Source of the DNA: Lutibacter sp.
GTDB taxonomy: Bacteria; Bacteroidota; Bacteroidia; Flavobacteriales; Flavobacteriaceae
Length of the DNA: 40,332 nucleotides
Reading direction: 5' to 3'
Assembly (NCBI GenBank): GCA_021647265.1
Contig: JAKIVA010000025.1
Coordinates: 1 to 40,332 of the forward strand
The position numbers and the translations under genes were made by a program. Positions 24,679-34,200 of this stretch are shown piece by piece (position 1 is the first letter of the stretch; each line of letters opens with the position of its first letter). Under the pieces are notes generated by a model. That model had not been told where the DNA came from, searched no databases, and worked only from the letters and a program-made list of their open reading frames with translations.

Positions 24679-25566
24679 ATGAAAAAATTAATTTTCAGTA
24701 GCATTACAATTCTTATTATTGCATTTAATTCAATTGGGCAAGACTTATCTCCTTATATTAAGGTTGGGGAAAGTAGTAAAGCTATAGAACAAATTTCTGA
24801 TAACATTATTAATACTTTAAAAAACAATTCTTTTACTGTCTTAGGAACTTACAATCCTGAAAATAAAAATTCGCTGAAAGTTATTGCTTTTACTAGAACT
24901 GATTTAAAAAATACCGCGGTTAAAGTATTAGACCGAGGTGCTATTGCAGCCGTTTTTAAAATTGGTTTGGTTCAAAAAAATGGAAAAGTAACTATTTCTT
25001 ATACAAATCCTGAATATTTTTTAAGAGCCTACTTAAGAGACAACTACAATACCTTTAAAAGTACATTTCAAAAATTTAGTGCCGATTTAAAAACTACTTT
25101 ATCAAGTGTAGGAAATGATTTTACCCCTTTTGGTGGAACAATAAAAGCTGATAAATTAAAAAATTACCACTATAAAATAATGATGCCTTACTTTACAGAT
25201 CCTATTGAACTTAATGAATATGCTTCATTTGAAGAAGGGTTGAGAATTATTGAAAATAATTTAAAAGCAAAAAAAGGACAAACTATTTTAGTGTATAAAT
25301 TAATTTACAAACAAAATAAAGTTGCCGTTTTTGGTGTTGGTTTACAGAGCAAAGAAGACGGGGAAGCCGATTTTTTACCTACCATAGGAGAAGACAATAT
25401 TGCTGCAATGCCTTACGAGATTATTTTACAAGGGAAAAAAGCGACTATGCTTCACGGAAAATATAGACTCGCTTTAAGTTGGCCCGAATTAACTATGGGA
25501 ACTTTTATGAAAATTATGACTACACCTGGTAATATTGAAGATACACTAGAAGACATTTGTAAATAA
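24679..25566 (+). CDS. Secreted protein of unknown function (possibly DUF302-like)
   Basis: A 295-residue protein with a signal peptide (KKLIFSSITILIIAFNSIG, cleaved before QDLSPY) and no further membrane segment, so periplasmic or exported. It appears to contain two related alpha/beta halves (about 20-150 and 160-290). The second ends with MLHGKYRLALSWPELTMGTFMKIM, reminiscent of DUF302-type folds, but I cannot confirm the family. The upstream palindrome and -7 element suggest regulation by a Crp/Fnr-type factor. A terminator follows at 25593. Confidence 0.75.
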   Translation: MKKLIFSSITILIIAFNSIGQDLSPYIKVGESSKAIEQISDNIINTLKNNSFTVLGTYNPENKNSLKVIAFTRTDLKNTAVKVLDRGAIAAVFKIGLVQKNGKVTISYTNPEYFLRAYLRDNYNTFKSTFQKFSADLKTTLSSVGNDFTPFGGTIKADKLKNYHYKIMMPYFTDPIELNEYASFEEGLRIIENNLKAKKGQTILVYKLIYKQNKVAVFGVGLQSKEDGEADFLPTIGEDNIAAMPYEIILQGKKATMLHGKYRLALSWPELTMGTFMKIMTTPGNIEDTLEDICK

Positions 25567-25592
25567 ACATCTTAAATTCAATCATAAATTTA

Positions 25593-25620
25593 AAACCTGC
25601 CTTAATTGGTGGGTTTTTTT
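25593..25620 (+). terminator. Intrinsic terminator after the secreted protein gene
   Basis: AAACCTGCC (25593-25601) pairs with GGTGGGTTT (25608-25616), a 9-bp stem with two G-T pairs, followed by a T-run. Confidence 0.75.
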
Positions 25621-25628
25621 ATACTATT

Positions 25629-25826
25629 ATAACGTGAGTTAGACTTAAAAAATGTATATAAAAATAGTATTGTATTGATTACCAGTACTTTTACCAAGTC
25701 AAGTACAGTCAAAACCTAGTTAAAAACCTTTCGACTGCGCTCAAGGTGACATTAGCGTTTTATTTTTAAAATTAAAATATTGATTATAAGCAATTAAAGT
25801 GAATTATGATAGCTAACTCACGTTAT
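25629..25826. mobile_element. 198-bp MITE-like element with 14-bp terminal inverted repeats
   Basis: ATAACGTGAGTTAG (25629-25642) and CTAACTCACGTTAT (25813-25826) are perfect inverted repeats bounding 198 bp with no convincing open frame. The interior holds one constant-loop palindrome (25726-25747). No clear target-site duplication is visible. It fills the gap between the secreted protein's terminator and the UspA gene. Confidence 0.65.
25726..25747. repeat. Constant-loop palindrome inside the 198-bp element
   Basis: On the minus strand it reads ACCTT-GAGCGCAGTCGA-AAGGT: a fully paired stem unlike any other copy, with one loop change. Confidence 0.8.
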
Positions 25827-25833
25827 TACATAC

Positions 25834-26271
25834 TCAAAAATTATAATCTTGAGGTAATATTAATAATGGGACTTTTAAATTATTTAGTATTTTTTTTTCT
25901 AAACTTACCGCAAATAAATTTTCAAGAAAATTGTGAGTATGATGTCCTATCACAAATAAATCTGGTTGCCAATAATCAATAGCATTATTGATTTCTTCCA
26001 GTGGTTGACCAACAAGTTCAATATCTTTCATTTTTATTTCAGGGTGGTTCTTTTTTATGTTTTTTACCAATTTAATGGCATTTTCTTTTTCAAATTGCTC
26101 TAACTCATAAGGAAAAACACCTCCATCAATATTACCAATTGCATATCGAATTACATAAATAAGTTCTAGTTTTGCATTTAATTCTTTTGCTAACTTTATG
26201 GCGTAATTTACAGCATTTAGAGCAGATTCGCTTCCATCAATACCTACCAAAATATTTTTAATTATTTCCAT
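25834..26271 (-). CDS. Universal stress protein (UspA family)
   Basis: A 145-residue single-domain UspA protein. KNILVGIDGSESALNAVNYAIKLAKEL opens the fold; the later VIGHHTHNFLENLFAVSLEKKIL replaces the usual G-x2-G-x9-G-S/T nucleotide loop, so ATP binding is uncertain, and VPLLILP closes it. It is cytoplasmic. The stop lies 8 bases from the 198-bp inverted-repeat element. Family members help survival under stress; the specific role is unknown. Confidence 0.86.
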   Translation of the reverse strand: MEIIKNILVGIDGSESALNAVNYAIKLAKELNAKLELIYVIRYAIGNIDGGVFPYELEQFEKENAIKLVKNIKKNHPEIKMKDIELVGQPLEEINNAIDYWQPDLFVIGHHTHNFLENLFAVSLEKKILNNLKVPLLILPQDYNF

Positions 26272-26405
26272 AATACAGTGATTTTAGATACTTAAATTTA
26301 CACTATTTATGTCTTATTTGGAAGAAAAAACGACTTAAAATTAGATAAATAAATCAAAGAAGGACTGTTTAGCTAGTTATTATTGGCTAAACTAATATGG
26401 TGCTG

Positions 26406-27509
26406 TTAGTTTACAATTAATTCAGCTACATTTTTTGAAGCTCCTTTTCCTCCTAATTTTTTTTCTAAATCAAAATAATTTAAAAATATTAGCGCTCTTT
26501 GGTATCCATCTAGTATTTTATAAAGTTCTTTTTCTAAGTTTTTCTCATTAAATTCATTTTGAATCAATTCTTTTACGACTTCTTTATCCATAATTAAATT
26601 TACCAATGAAATAAATTTTAAGTTTACAAGTCGCTTTCCTATTTGATACGAAATCCAACTCGTTTTATAGCACACAATTTCTGGAACCTTAAACAATGCA
26701 GTTTCTAGAGTCGCAGTACCTGAAGTAACAATTGCAGCATAAGAAACCGACAGTAAATCATAGGTTTTATTACTTATAAATTTCACATTTTCTTTAGCCA
26801 TAAATTGCTCATAAAATTTAAAGTCCTGACTTGGAGCTCCAGCAATAACAAATTGATAATCTTTAAATTTATCAGCCATTTTTAACATAATTGAAAGCAT
26901 CTTTTTAATCTCTTGCTTTCTACTACCGGGTAATAATGCTATAATTGGTTTGTTTGATAAGTGATGTTCCTTTTTAAAAGTTTCTTCATCAACTTGTTTT
27001 CTATTTGAAATTGCATCAATTAGCGGATGCCCTACAAAATGTACAGGAAAATGGTGTTTCTTTTCATAAAAGTCTTTTTCAAAAGGTAAAATCACAGACA
27101 TCTCGTCTACATCTCTTTTAATCTGTTTTATACGATTTTCTTTCCAAGCCCAAATTTGCGGTGAAATATAATAATGAACTTTAATTTTTTCTTTTTTAAC
27201 AAATTTTGCAATTCGCATATTAAATCCTGGATAATCAATTAAAACCAATACATCTGGCTTAAAATTTAATATATCTTTTTTACATAAATTAATATTTTTA
27301 TATATGGTGCGTAAATTCATTACAACTTCAGCAAAACCCATAAAGGCTAGCTCTTTATAATGCTTTACCATGACACCTCCTACTTCTTGCATTAAATCTC
27401 CTCCCCAAAATCTAATTTCAGCTTTTTCATCTTTTTCAATAATAGCTTTCATTAAATTTGATCCATGTAAATCTCCTGAGGCTTCTCCAGAAATAATATA
27501 ATACTTCAT
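26406..27509 (-). CDS. lpxB: Lipid-A-disaccharide synthase
   Basis: A 367-residue glycosyltransferase (family GT19) that joins UDP-2,3-diacylglucosamine and lipid X to form the lipid A disaccharide at the inner face of the inner membrane. Motifs: ISGEASGDLHGSNLMKAI at the start, GFAEVVMNLRTI, LIDYPGFNMRIAKF, YYISPQIWAWKENRIKQI, PFEKDFY, HFVGHPLIDA, ALLPGSRKQEI and SGTATLETALFKVPEIVCYK. The length is normal. It lies in an apparent operon with surE and a small membrane protein (gaps of 9 and 16 bases). Confidence 0.95.
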   Translation of the reverse strand: MKYYIISGEASGDLHGSNLMKAIIEKDEKAEIRFWGGDLMQEVGGVMVKHYKELAFMGFAEVVMNLRTIYKNINLCKKDILNFKPDVLVLIDYPGFNMRIAKFVKKEKIKVHYYISPQIWAWKENRIKQIKRDVDEMSVILPFEKDFYEKKHHFPVHFVGHPLIDAISNRKQVDEETFKKEHHLSNKPIIALLPGSRKQEIKKMLSIMLKMADKFKDYQFVIAGAPSQDFKFYEQFMAKENVKFISNKTYDLLSVSYAAIVTSGTATLETALFKVPEIVCYKTSWISYQIGKRLVNLKFISLVNLIMDKEVVKELIQNEFNEKNLEKELYKILDGYQRALIFLNYFDLEKKLGGKGASKNVAELIVN

Positions 27510-27518
27510 TTTATAAAA

Positions 27519-27803
27519 TTAGAAAGAAAACAAGGTTAAAAAAAATACTATTAATGCTATTAAAAAAGTTTCTAGTAAAACACCTCTAGCTCTATAAATT
27601 TGCTTCTTTTTTAGAAATACAAAAAATACAAAAAAATTAGCAATTGCACCTAAAACTAAAACTTTGCCTTCTAAATTGCCATCTTTTATTAATGCTAAAC
27701 TTTTATAAAAATCAAAATTTGAAAAGAATTCAATAAAAATAAAACACCCAAAAGAAGTTGCTATTAAAGCAACAACAAAACCAATTAAAAGTTCTTTTTT
27801 CAT
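27519..27803 (-). CDS. Small conserved membrane protein between surE and lpxB
   Basis: A 94-residue protein with three hydrophobic segments (about residues 7-28, 46-63 and 74-94). It has a short basic loop (KKKQIYRARG) and no catalytic motif. It lies 9 bases before lpxB and 16 bases after surE on the same strand, so it is translated from the same operon. I recall this gene order in other Flavobacteriia. Function unknown; placement hints at the cell envelope. Confidence 0.75.
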   Translation of the reverse strand: MKKELLIGFVVALIATSFGCFIFIEFFSNFDFYKSLALIKDGNLEGKVLVLGAIANFFVFFVFLKKKQIYRARGVLLETFLIALIVFFLTLFSF

Positions 27804-27819
27804 AGTTTATAAAATAAAA

Positions 27820-28584
27820 TTATAAGTCCCAATTATTTAACTTCGGTATAAAATAATGTGCCGTAAGGTCAAACTGAACTGGTACTACAGAAATATAATT
27901 ATTTGCCAATGCCCATTCATCAGTATCTTCACCTTTATCCATATTTACAAACTTACCTGTTAACCAATAATAAACTCGCCCTTGTGGATTGATTCTTCTA
28001 TCAAATTCTTCAACCCAATTTGCACGTGCCTGTCTGCAAACTTTAATTCCTTCAAAAGTTGTGTTGTTGGGGAAATTCACATTGAGAACTACACCATCAG
28101 GCAACCCATTTTCTAATACGTTTAAAGCCATTTTTTTGATGTATTTTTTTAAGGGTTGAAAATTTGCATTCCACGAATAATCTAACAATGAAAATCCTAT
28201 GGCAGGAATTCCTTCTACACCTGCTTCAACAGCAGCACTCATTGTCCCAGAATAAATAACATTAATTGAGGAGTTTGACCCATGATTGATACCTGAAACA
28301 CATAAATCTGGTTTTCTATCTAAAATTTCACTTACTGCCAGTTTTACACAATCTGCAGGAGTACCAGTTGATTTATATTCCTGTTGTGGCCCCTCATCAA
28401 TCTTAACCTTATTGCAATATAAAGTTTCATTAATAGTAACAGCATGTCCCATACCACTTTGCGGACTATCAGGTGCAACCACTACAACATCACCAATCTC
28501 ATTCATAACAGCTATTAAAGTTCTAATTCCTGGTGCTGTTATACCATCATCATTCACAACTAAAATTAAAGGTTTTTTATTCAT
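27820..28584 (-). CDS. surE: 5'/3'-nucleotidase SurE
   Basis: A 254-residue metal-dependent phosphatase acting on nucleoside monophosphates. The metal-binding NDDGITAPGIRTL is at residues 11-23, then PDSPQSGMGHAVTI, STGTPADCVKLA, and the second metal motif SGINHGSNSSINVIYSGTMSAA near 98-119. The length is normal. It is the first gene of the surE-(membrane protein)-lpxB operon; a -7 element TAGTTTTG lies 20 bases upstream of the ATG. Confidence 0.94.
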   Translation of the reverse strand: MNKKPLILVVNDDGITAPGIRTLIAVMNEIGDVVVVAPDSPQSGMGHAVTINETLYCNKVKIDEGPQQEYKSTGTPADCVKLAVSEILDRKPDLCVSGINHGSNSSINVIYSGTMSAAVEAGVEGIPAIGFSLLDYSWNANFQPLKKYIKKMALNVLENGLPDGVVLNVNFPNNTTFEGIKVCRQARANWVEEFDRRINPQGRVYYWLTGKFVNMDKGEDTDEWALANNYISVVPVQFDLTAHYFIPKLNNWDL

Positions 28585-28603
28585 AAACTAAAAATTTAAG
28601 TAA

Positions 28604-28611
28604 CAAAACTA
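28604..28611 (-). promoter_or_regulatory. Candidate -7 element of the surE operon
   Basis: TAGTTTTG on the minus strand matches TAnnTTTG and lies 20 bases before the surE start. The rest of the 259-base divergent gap to the protease gene is A/T-rich and shows no other feature I can support. Confidence 0.4.
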
Positions 28612-28843
28612 CTATATTTAATTGGGTTTTATTTAATTAAACTTTAACATTTTGTAAAGATTTTTCACTATTATTATTCATAATATTGTATAAATTAATT
28701 TTTTTTATAAGATAAAAGTGTTTGTGTCTTTTTAAATACTTTTTGAAGAATCTATAAAAAAAAGTTAAATTACACACCTATTCAAAATAATGGCACTATT
28801 TTGGTAGCTAAAAAACTACTTAATTATAAAATTGATTAGACAG

Positions 28844-30964
28844 ATGATGATTAGAAAATTTAAACTAGTATTGCCAATACTTTTTATTTTTAGCTTATTT
28901 ACAGGCTTTCAAATAAATGCTAATACAACCAACACAAACCCTAAAGACAAGCTTTTAATTACTATTTTAAGATATGTACTTACTGAAGGTCATTACAAAC
29001 CTCAAAAAATTGATGATGCTTTTTCAGAAAAAGTATATACCAGTTTTTTAGAGGGGTTAGACCCTTCTAAACGTTATTTTTTACAATCTGATATAGATGA
29101 ATTTTCAAAGTATAAAACTCAAATTGACGATCAAATTAACAGTGAAGACTTGTCGTTTTTTGTTTTAGTTTATGATAGATTTAAACAACGGATTCACGAA
29201 TCTGAATCTTTTTACAAACAACTATTAGCACATAAATTTAATTTTGACAAGAATGAAATTATTAATTTAGATTATAAGAAAAGACTTTATCCCAAAAATG
29301 CCAATGAAAGAATTGATGTTTGGCGCAAACAACTTAAATTCAATACACTATCTAGGCTTTACGACAAGATTACTGCTGAAAATGATAAAAAAAAGGAAGA
29401 TAAAACATATCAAATGAAATCATTTGATGTTCTTGAAAAAGAAGCTAGAGAATCAACATTAGAGAATATGAATGACTATTTTCAACGTGTTGATGAATTA
29501 ACTTATTCTGATTGGTTTTCTACTTATATAAATAGTATTGCTGAAGAATTTGACCCACACACTACCTATTTTGATCCAAGTGTAAAAAAACGTTTTGACA
29601 TTTCAATGGCTGGGAAATTAGAAGGTATTGGAGCAAGGCTACAGAAAAAAAATGACTACACTAAAGTAGTTGAATTAATTTCAGGAGGACCAGCCTGGAA
29701 ACAAGGTGAATTAGAAGTTGGCGACTTAATTTTAAAAGTGGCACAAGGAAATAAAGAACCTGTTGATATTGTTGGTATGCGCTTAGATGATGCCATTGAA
29801 TTTATAAAAGGAAAGAAAGGTACCGAGGTAAAACTTACGCTTAAAAAATTAGATGGAACAATTAAAGTAATATCAATTATAAGAGATGTTGTTGAACTAG
29901 AAGAGACATTTGTTAAATCAAGTATTGTAAAAAAAGACGGAAGAATATTTGGAGTTATTAATTTACCTAAATTTTACATTGATTTTGATGAAAAAAACTT
30001 CAGGAATTCAGCAACAGATATGGCGCAAGAAATTGAACGTTTAAAGAAAGAAAATGTTGAAGGACTGGTTCTCGATTTAAGAAATAATGGTGGAGGCTCT
30101 TTAAAAACAGCCATAGAAATTTCTGGATTATTTATCAATAGTGGCCCTATTGTTCAAGTAAAATATAGAGATAGAAGTCCTAATGTAAAAAGCGATAAAG
30201 ATCCTAGAATACAGTGGAATGGACCTTTAGTAGTACTAGTAAACGAACTATCAGCTTCTGCATCAGAAATTTTTGCCGCTGCTATGCAAGATTATGGTAG
30301 AGCTGTAATTATTGGAGGAAAACAAACTTACGGTAAAGGAACTGTACAAAGTGTTCTAGACCTTAACAGGTATCACAATTTAAAAGAAGATATTGGAGCT
30401 TTAAAAATGACTATTCAAAAGTTCTATAGAATTAATGGTGGTTCTACACAATTAGAAGGTGTACACTCTGACATTATGTTACCAGATAGGTATAGTTATA
30501 TGAATATTGGTGAACGCGATTTAGAAAACCCTTTAAAATTTGATAAAGTTAAGCAGGCTAACTATACCCTTTGGAATAATTATGAGAATTTTAGCCAAAC
30601 AATTAACAGAAGTAAAAAAAGAGTTTCTAACAATAACTATTTCAAATTAATTGACCAAAATGCAAAGTGGTTGAAAAAATCTCAAGATGATACGGTTATA
30701 TATCTAAATTACAAAGCTTATAAAAAAGATTTAGAATATCACAAAAATCAATCTCTAAAATATAAGGCTATTGGAGACTACACAACTAATCTAACATACA
30801 CTTCTCCTCAATATGAAAAAACTTTACTGCAAAATGACAGTGATTTAGCTGAAAAACGTGAAGCATGGCATAAAAACTTAAAAAATGACATCTATGTTGA
30901 AGAGGCTTTAAATGTACTAAGTGAGTTAAAAATAAAGCCACAATATCAATTAGTAAAAAATTAA
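28844..30964 (+). CDS. C-terminal processing (tail-specific) protease, family S41A
   Basis: A 706-residue periplasmic serine protease. A signal peptide or anchor (KFKLVLPILFIFSLFTGF) opens the protein. The N-terminal domain (about 35-240, ending TYSDWFSTYINSIAEEFDPHTTYF) is typical of Prc. A PDZ domain follows (about 250-340, GIGARLQKKNDYTKVVELISGGPAW). The S41 catalytic domain carries VNELSASASEIFAAAMQDYG (Ser) and GKQTYGKGTVQ (Lys). The C-terminal DUF3340-like region runs to the end. I start at the ATG at 28844; ATG 28847 and an upstream TTG at 28832 are alternatives. It would degrade or trim periplasmic and lipoprotein substrates. A strong terminator follows. Confidence 0.92.
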   Translation: MMIRKFKLVLPILFIFSLFTGFQINANTTNTNPKDKLLITILRYVLTEGHYKPQKIDDAFSEKVYTSFLEGLDPSKRYFLQSDIDEFSKYKTQIDDQINSEDLSFFVLVYDRFKQRIHESESFYKQLLAHKFNFDKNEIINLDYKKRLYPKNANERIDVWRKQLKFNTLSRLYDKITAENDKKKEDKTYQMKSFDVLEKEARESTLENMNDYFQRVDELTYSDWFSTYINSIAEEFDPHTTYFDPSVKKRFDISMAGKLEGIGARLQKKNDYTKVVELISGGPAWKQGELEVGDLILKVAQGNKEPVDIVGMRLDDAIEFIKGKKGTEVKLTLKKLDGTIKVISIIRDVVELEETFVKSSIVKKDGRIFGVINLPKFYIDFDEKNFRNSATDMAQEIERLKKENVEGLVLDLRNNGGGSLKTAIEISGLFINSGPIVQVKYRDRSPNVKSDKDPRIQWNGPLVVLVNELSASASEIFAAAMQDYGRAVIIGGKQTYGKGTVQSVLDLNRYHNLKEDIGALKMTIQKFYRINGGSTQLEGVHSDIMLPDRYSYMNIGERDLENPLKFDKVKQANYTLWNNYENFSQTINRSKKRVSNNNYFKLIDQNAKWLKKSQDDTVIYLNYKAYKKDLEYHKNQSLKYKAIGDYTTNLTYTSPQYEKTLLQNDSDLAEKREAWHKNLKNDIYVEEALNVLSELKIKPQYQLVKN

Positions 30965-30999
30965 TTTCATTTTTTTTAAATTTTGTTTTAAGTAGTTTT

Positions 31000-31038
31000 A
31001 AAGACTTTTAAAGTTAAAAAATAACTTTAAAAGTCTTT
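31000..31038 (+). terminator. Strong intrinsic terminator after the S41 protease
   Basis: A 17-bp perfect stem (31000-31016 with 31022-31038, loop aaaaa) followed by T-rich sequence. It separates the protease from the surface module beyond. Confidence 0.88.
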
Positions 31039-31214
31039 TTTATTTAGAGGTTTTAAAAATAATTGTACATTGTAACATAAGTTGCATTTAAGTACTTTTC
31101 TAGGTTTTATTAATATTTCATGAGTTTTTTGTTAAAATAAGGTAACAAAATAAAGCTTTGATTGATATATACAAAATTGCCATTATGGGGAATTTACTAA
31201 CTAAAAAACACACC

Positions 31215-34200
31215 ATGAAAAAATTAGCATTGATACTTTTTTTATTTAGCTTCCTTTTAGGATACTCACAAAATAATCCACAATCTACTCAAGCACAAGA
31301 CTGGAACTCAACTAGAAGTAACAAAACTTCTAAAACAGCTAGAACAGCAAACCCAAACGGTACTAATCCTTTTGTAAAAGAAAGAAAAAATATAGCTATT
31401 GGTTTCTCCGCTGGAATTTCAATACCTTCTTCCAATTTTAGTACTAATGCCTATGCTAAAAATGGAAGTTATTTTGAAGTATCTGGTGCTTATTATTTTT
31501 CTAAATTTGGTTTTGGTTTATCCGTAGGTCAACTATCAAACCCTACAAATAAAAACTTTTCAAACTCAATAATTTCTAACGATATACCTACAACCAATAC
31601 TACACAAAACTGGAAACAATTTTATTATGGAATTGGACCAGAGTACAAAACTCAGTTTGGTAATTTTAGTGTTATATTTTCTACAAAAATAGGTTTACAA
31701 TCGGTTAAATCCATTAACCTTGAAAGTAATTACGCCAATGGAGAGAATCCTATTGCTATTTTAAAAATAAAATCAGATAAAAATTCAAGTTTGTCTTATT
31801 TTTCAACTGGTTTAAAATTTGGTTATAACTTAAGTTCTAATTTTAGCTTGTACGCAACTGCTAATTATATGTCTGCTTTTTCCAATGGAATTACCATTTC
31901 AAAAAGTAAAATTTCAGACACAAACAAAAATGGAATTATTGATGCTCAAGATTTAAAATTTGCTACTGGGTCAGCAATTATAGATTATGAAGTTTTAACA
32001 CAAAATATAAAACCACAAAGTACTAATTTTGGAATTGGTTTAAGCTATTCATTTAGTAGCAACAAAAGTGGTTACGACTTTTCTCATAGGCTAACGAGAG
32101 GTAAAAAAAGTGGTTCGATTATTTTGAATGCCGATGATGGTGAAGAAGTGATGAGAACAGGTAGAAATCCTCAAACGGGAGCCACTATTAAAATTGCAGC
32201 TAAAAAAGTTGTTAAATTTAAAGCAGGAAAAGCATCAGTGAATACTGTGAATCAAGTACACGGACCCGACGATGTACATCATGGAAATACCACAAAAACC
32301 GCTACGTTGAAAATGCTTGCAGATGAGTTAGTAAACCTAGCTGTAAAGGAAAACCCACATCCTCATGGTAATAATGAAAAAACTGCTAACTTGAAAATGC
32401 TTGCAGATGAGTTGGTAAACATGGCTGTAAAGGAAAACCCGAACCATCATGGTAATAATAAAGAAACTGCTAACTTGAAAAAACTTGCAGATGAATTGGT
32501 AAACATGGCTGTAAAGGAAAACCCGAACCATCATGGTAATAATAAAGAAACTGCTAACTTGAAAAAACTTGCAGATGAATTGGTAAACTTAGCCACAAAA
32601 GATAAAGATAGTACTGGTAATATAAATTGGAATATTAAAGAAAATCTAGGTATAAAAAAGCCATCACGCACAGGTAGAAATCCTCAAACAGGAGCGACAA
32701 TTAAAGGAATAGCAAAAACTGATTCTAAAGGTGATGGCAATGATAAAGATAATACAGCAAGAAGAGGAAAAAGAAAGGCTAAAAAAGAATGCTTAAAAAA
32801 CGGAGGGTCTTTTTGGGAAAGTGGAGATGGATCTTACCTATGTATGAAGCCCTTATCAACTGCTAAAGCAGGAATGAATACAAGTAATGAACTATTTAGA
32901 AGTAAAAAAAGAAAGTGTTTTAAAGCTGGTGGAAAATGGGTTACAAATCCTCAAGGATCCTTTTGTTGGAATCCTAGCTCTACAAGTAGAGTTTATGGGC
33001 CTGGTGATGCACATTACGGGCATATAACAGTTAGAAAAAACAAAAAACAACAAGAAAAAGTAGAGGTAAGAGGTTGGGATTCTAAAGAAAAAAGAACTAG
33101 TAGAAAAGGATACGATTATTATAAAGCTACTAATAACTTAGATGAAGATTCTGATGGTGATGGATTCTCAAATATTTTAAAAGCTGAAGAGAGAAAAAAG
33201 AAATTTAAAACTAAAGTTAAATCTACAAAAAAAACTGCTCGTACTGGTAGAAATCCTCAAACAGGAGCGACAATTAAAGGAATAGCAAAAACTGATTCTA
33301 AAGGTGATGAAAATGGTGATGTAAACAACGGCACAAAAGCCATAGACCATAATGGAAGCAGAAGCAATACTACTGCAACTAAAATAGATTCAAATGGCGG
33401 TGGGAATGATGATGAAAATAATGGCACAAAAGCCATAGACCATAATGGAAGTAGAAGCAATACCACTGCAACTAAAATAGATTCAAAAGGCGATGGAAAT
33501 GATGATGAAAATAACGGGACAAAAGCCATAGATCATAATGGAAGTAGAAGCAATACAACTGCATCTAAAATAGATTCAAAAGGTGATGGAAATGATGATG
33601 AAAATAACGGGACAAAAGCTATAGACCATAATGGAAGTAGAAGCAATACCACTGCAACTAAAATAGATTCTAAAGGCGATGGAAATGATGATGAAAATAA
33701 CGGGACAAAAGCTATAGACCATAATGGAAGTAGAAGCAATACCACTGCAACTAAAATAGATTCTAAAGGCGATGGAAATGATGATAGAAATAACGGTACT
33801 AGAGCCATAGATCATAATGGAAGCAGAAGCAATACCACTGCAACTAAAATAGATTCTAAAGGCGATGGAAATAATGATAGAAATAACGGTACTAGAGCCA
33901 TAGATCATAATGGAAGCAGAAGCAATACTACTGCAACTAAAATAGATTCTAAAGGTGATGAAAATGGTGATGAAAATAACGGCTATACAAAAGAATCAAC
34001 CATGATATTTGTTAGAGTAGATAAAACTTCTTTAAGAAATTCAAATACAAAAATTCCTAAAGATACGTTCACTCAAGAGAATGATAAAAGAATGTCTAAA
34101 AGATTTTTACGAAATAGAAAAAGACATGGTGATAATCGATACAGAGAAAGAACAAAAGCACGAACACTTAGAAGTGCAGATAAAAGATATAGGGAAAGAA

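Noticed and set aside
33257..33908. Long antisense open frames across the 93-bp repeats
   Set aside because: They repeat with the same period as the sense coding array and encode low-complexity hydrophobic strings; they are shadows of the repeat.
33285..33986. CRISPR-like array of direct repeats
   Set aside because: The 93-bp units are wholly conserved, in frame with the surface protein, with no unique spacers and no cas genes.
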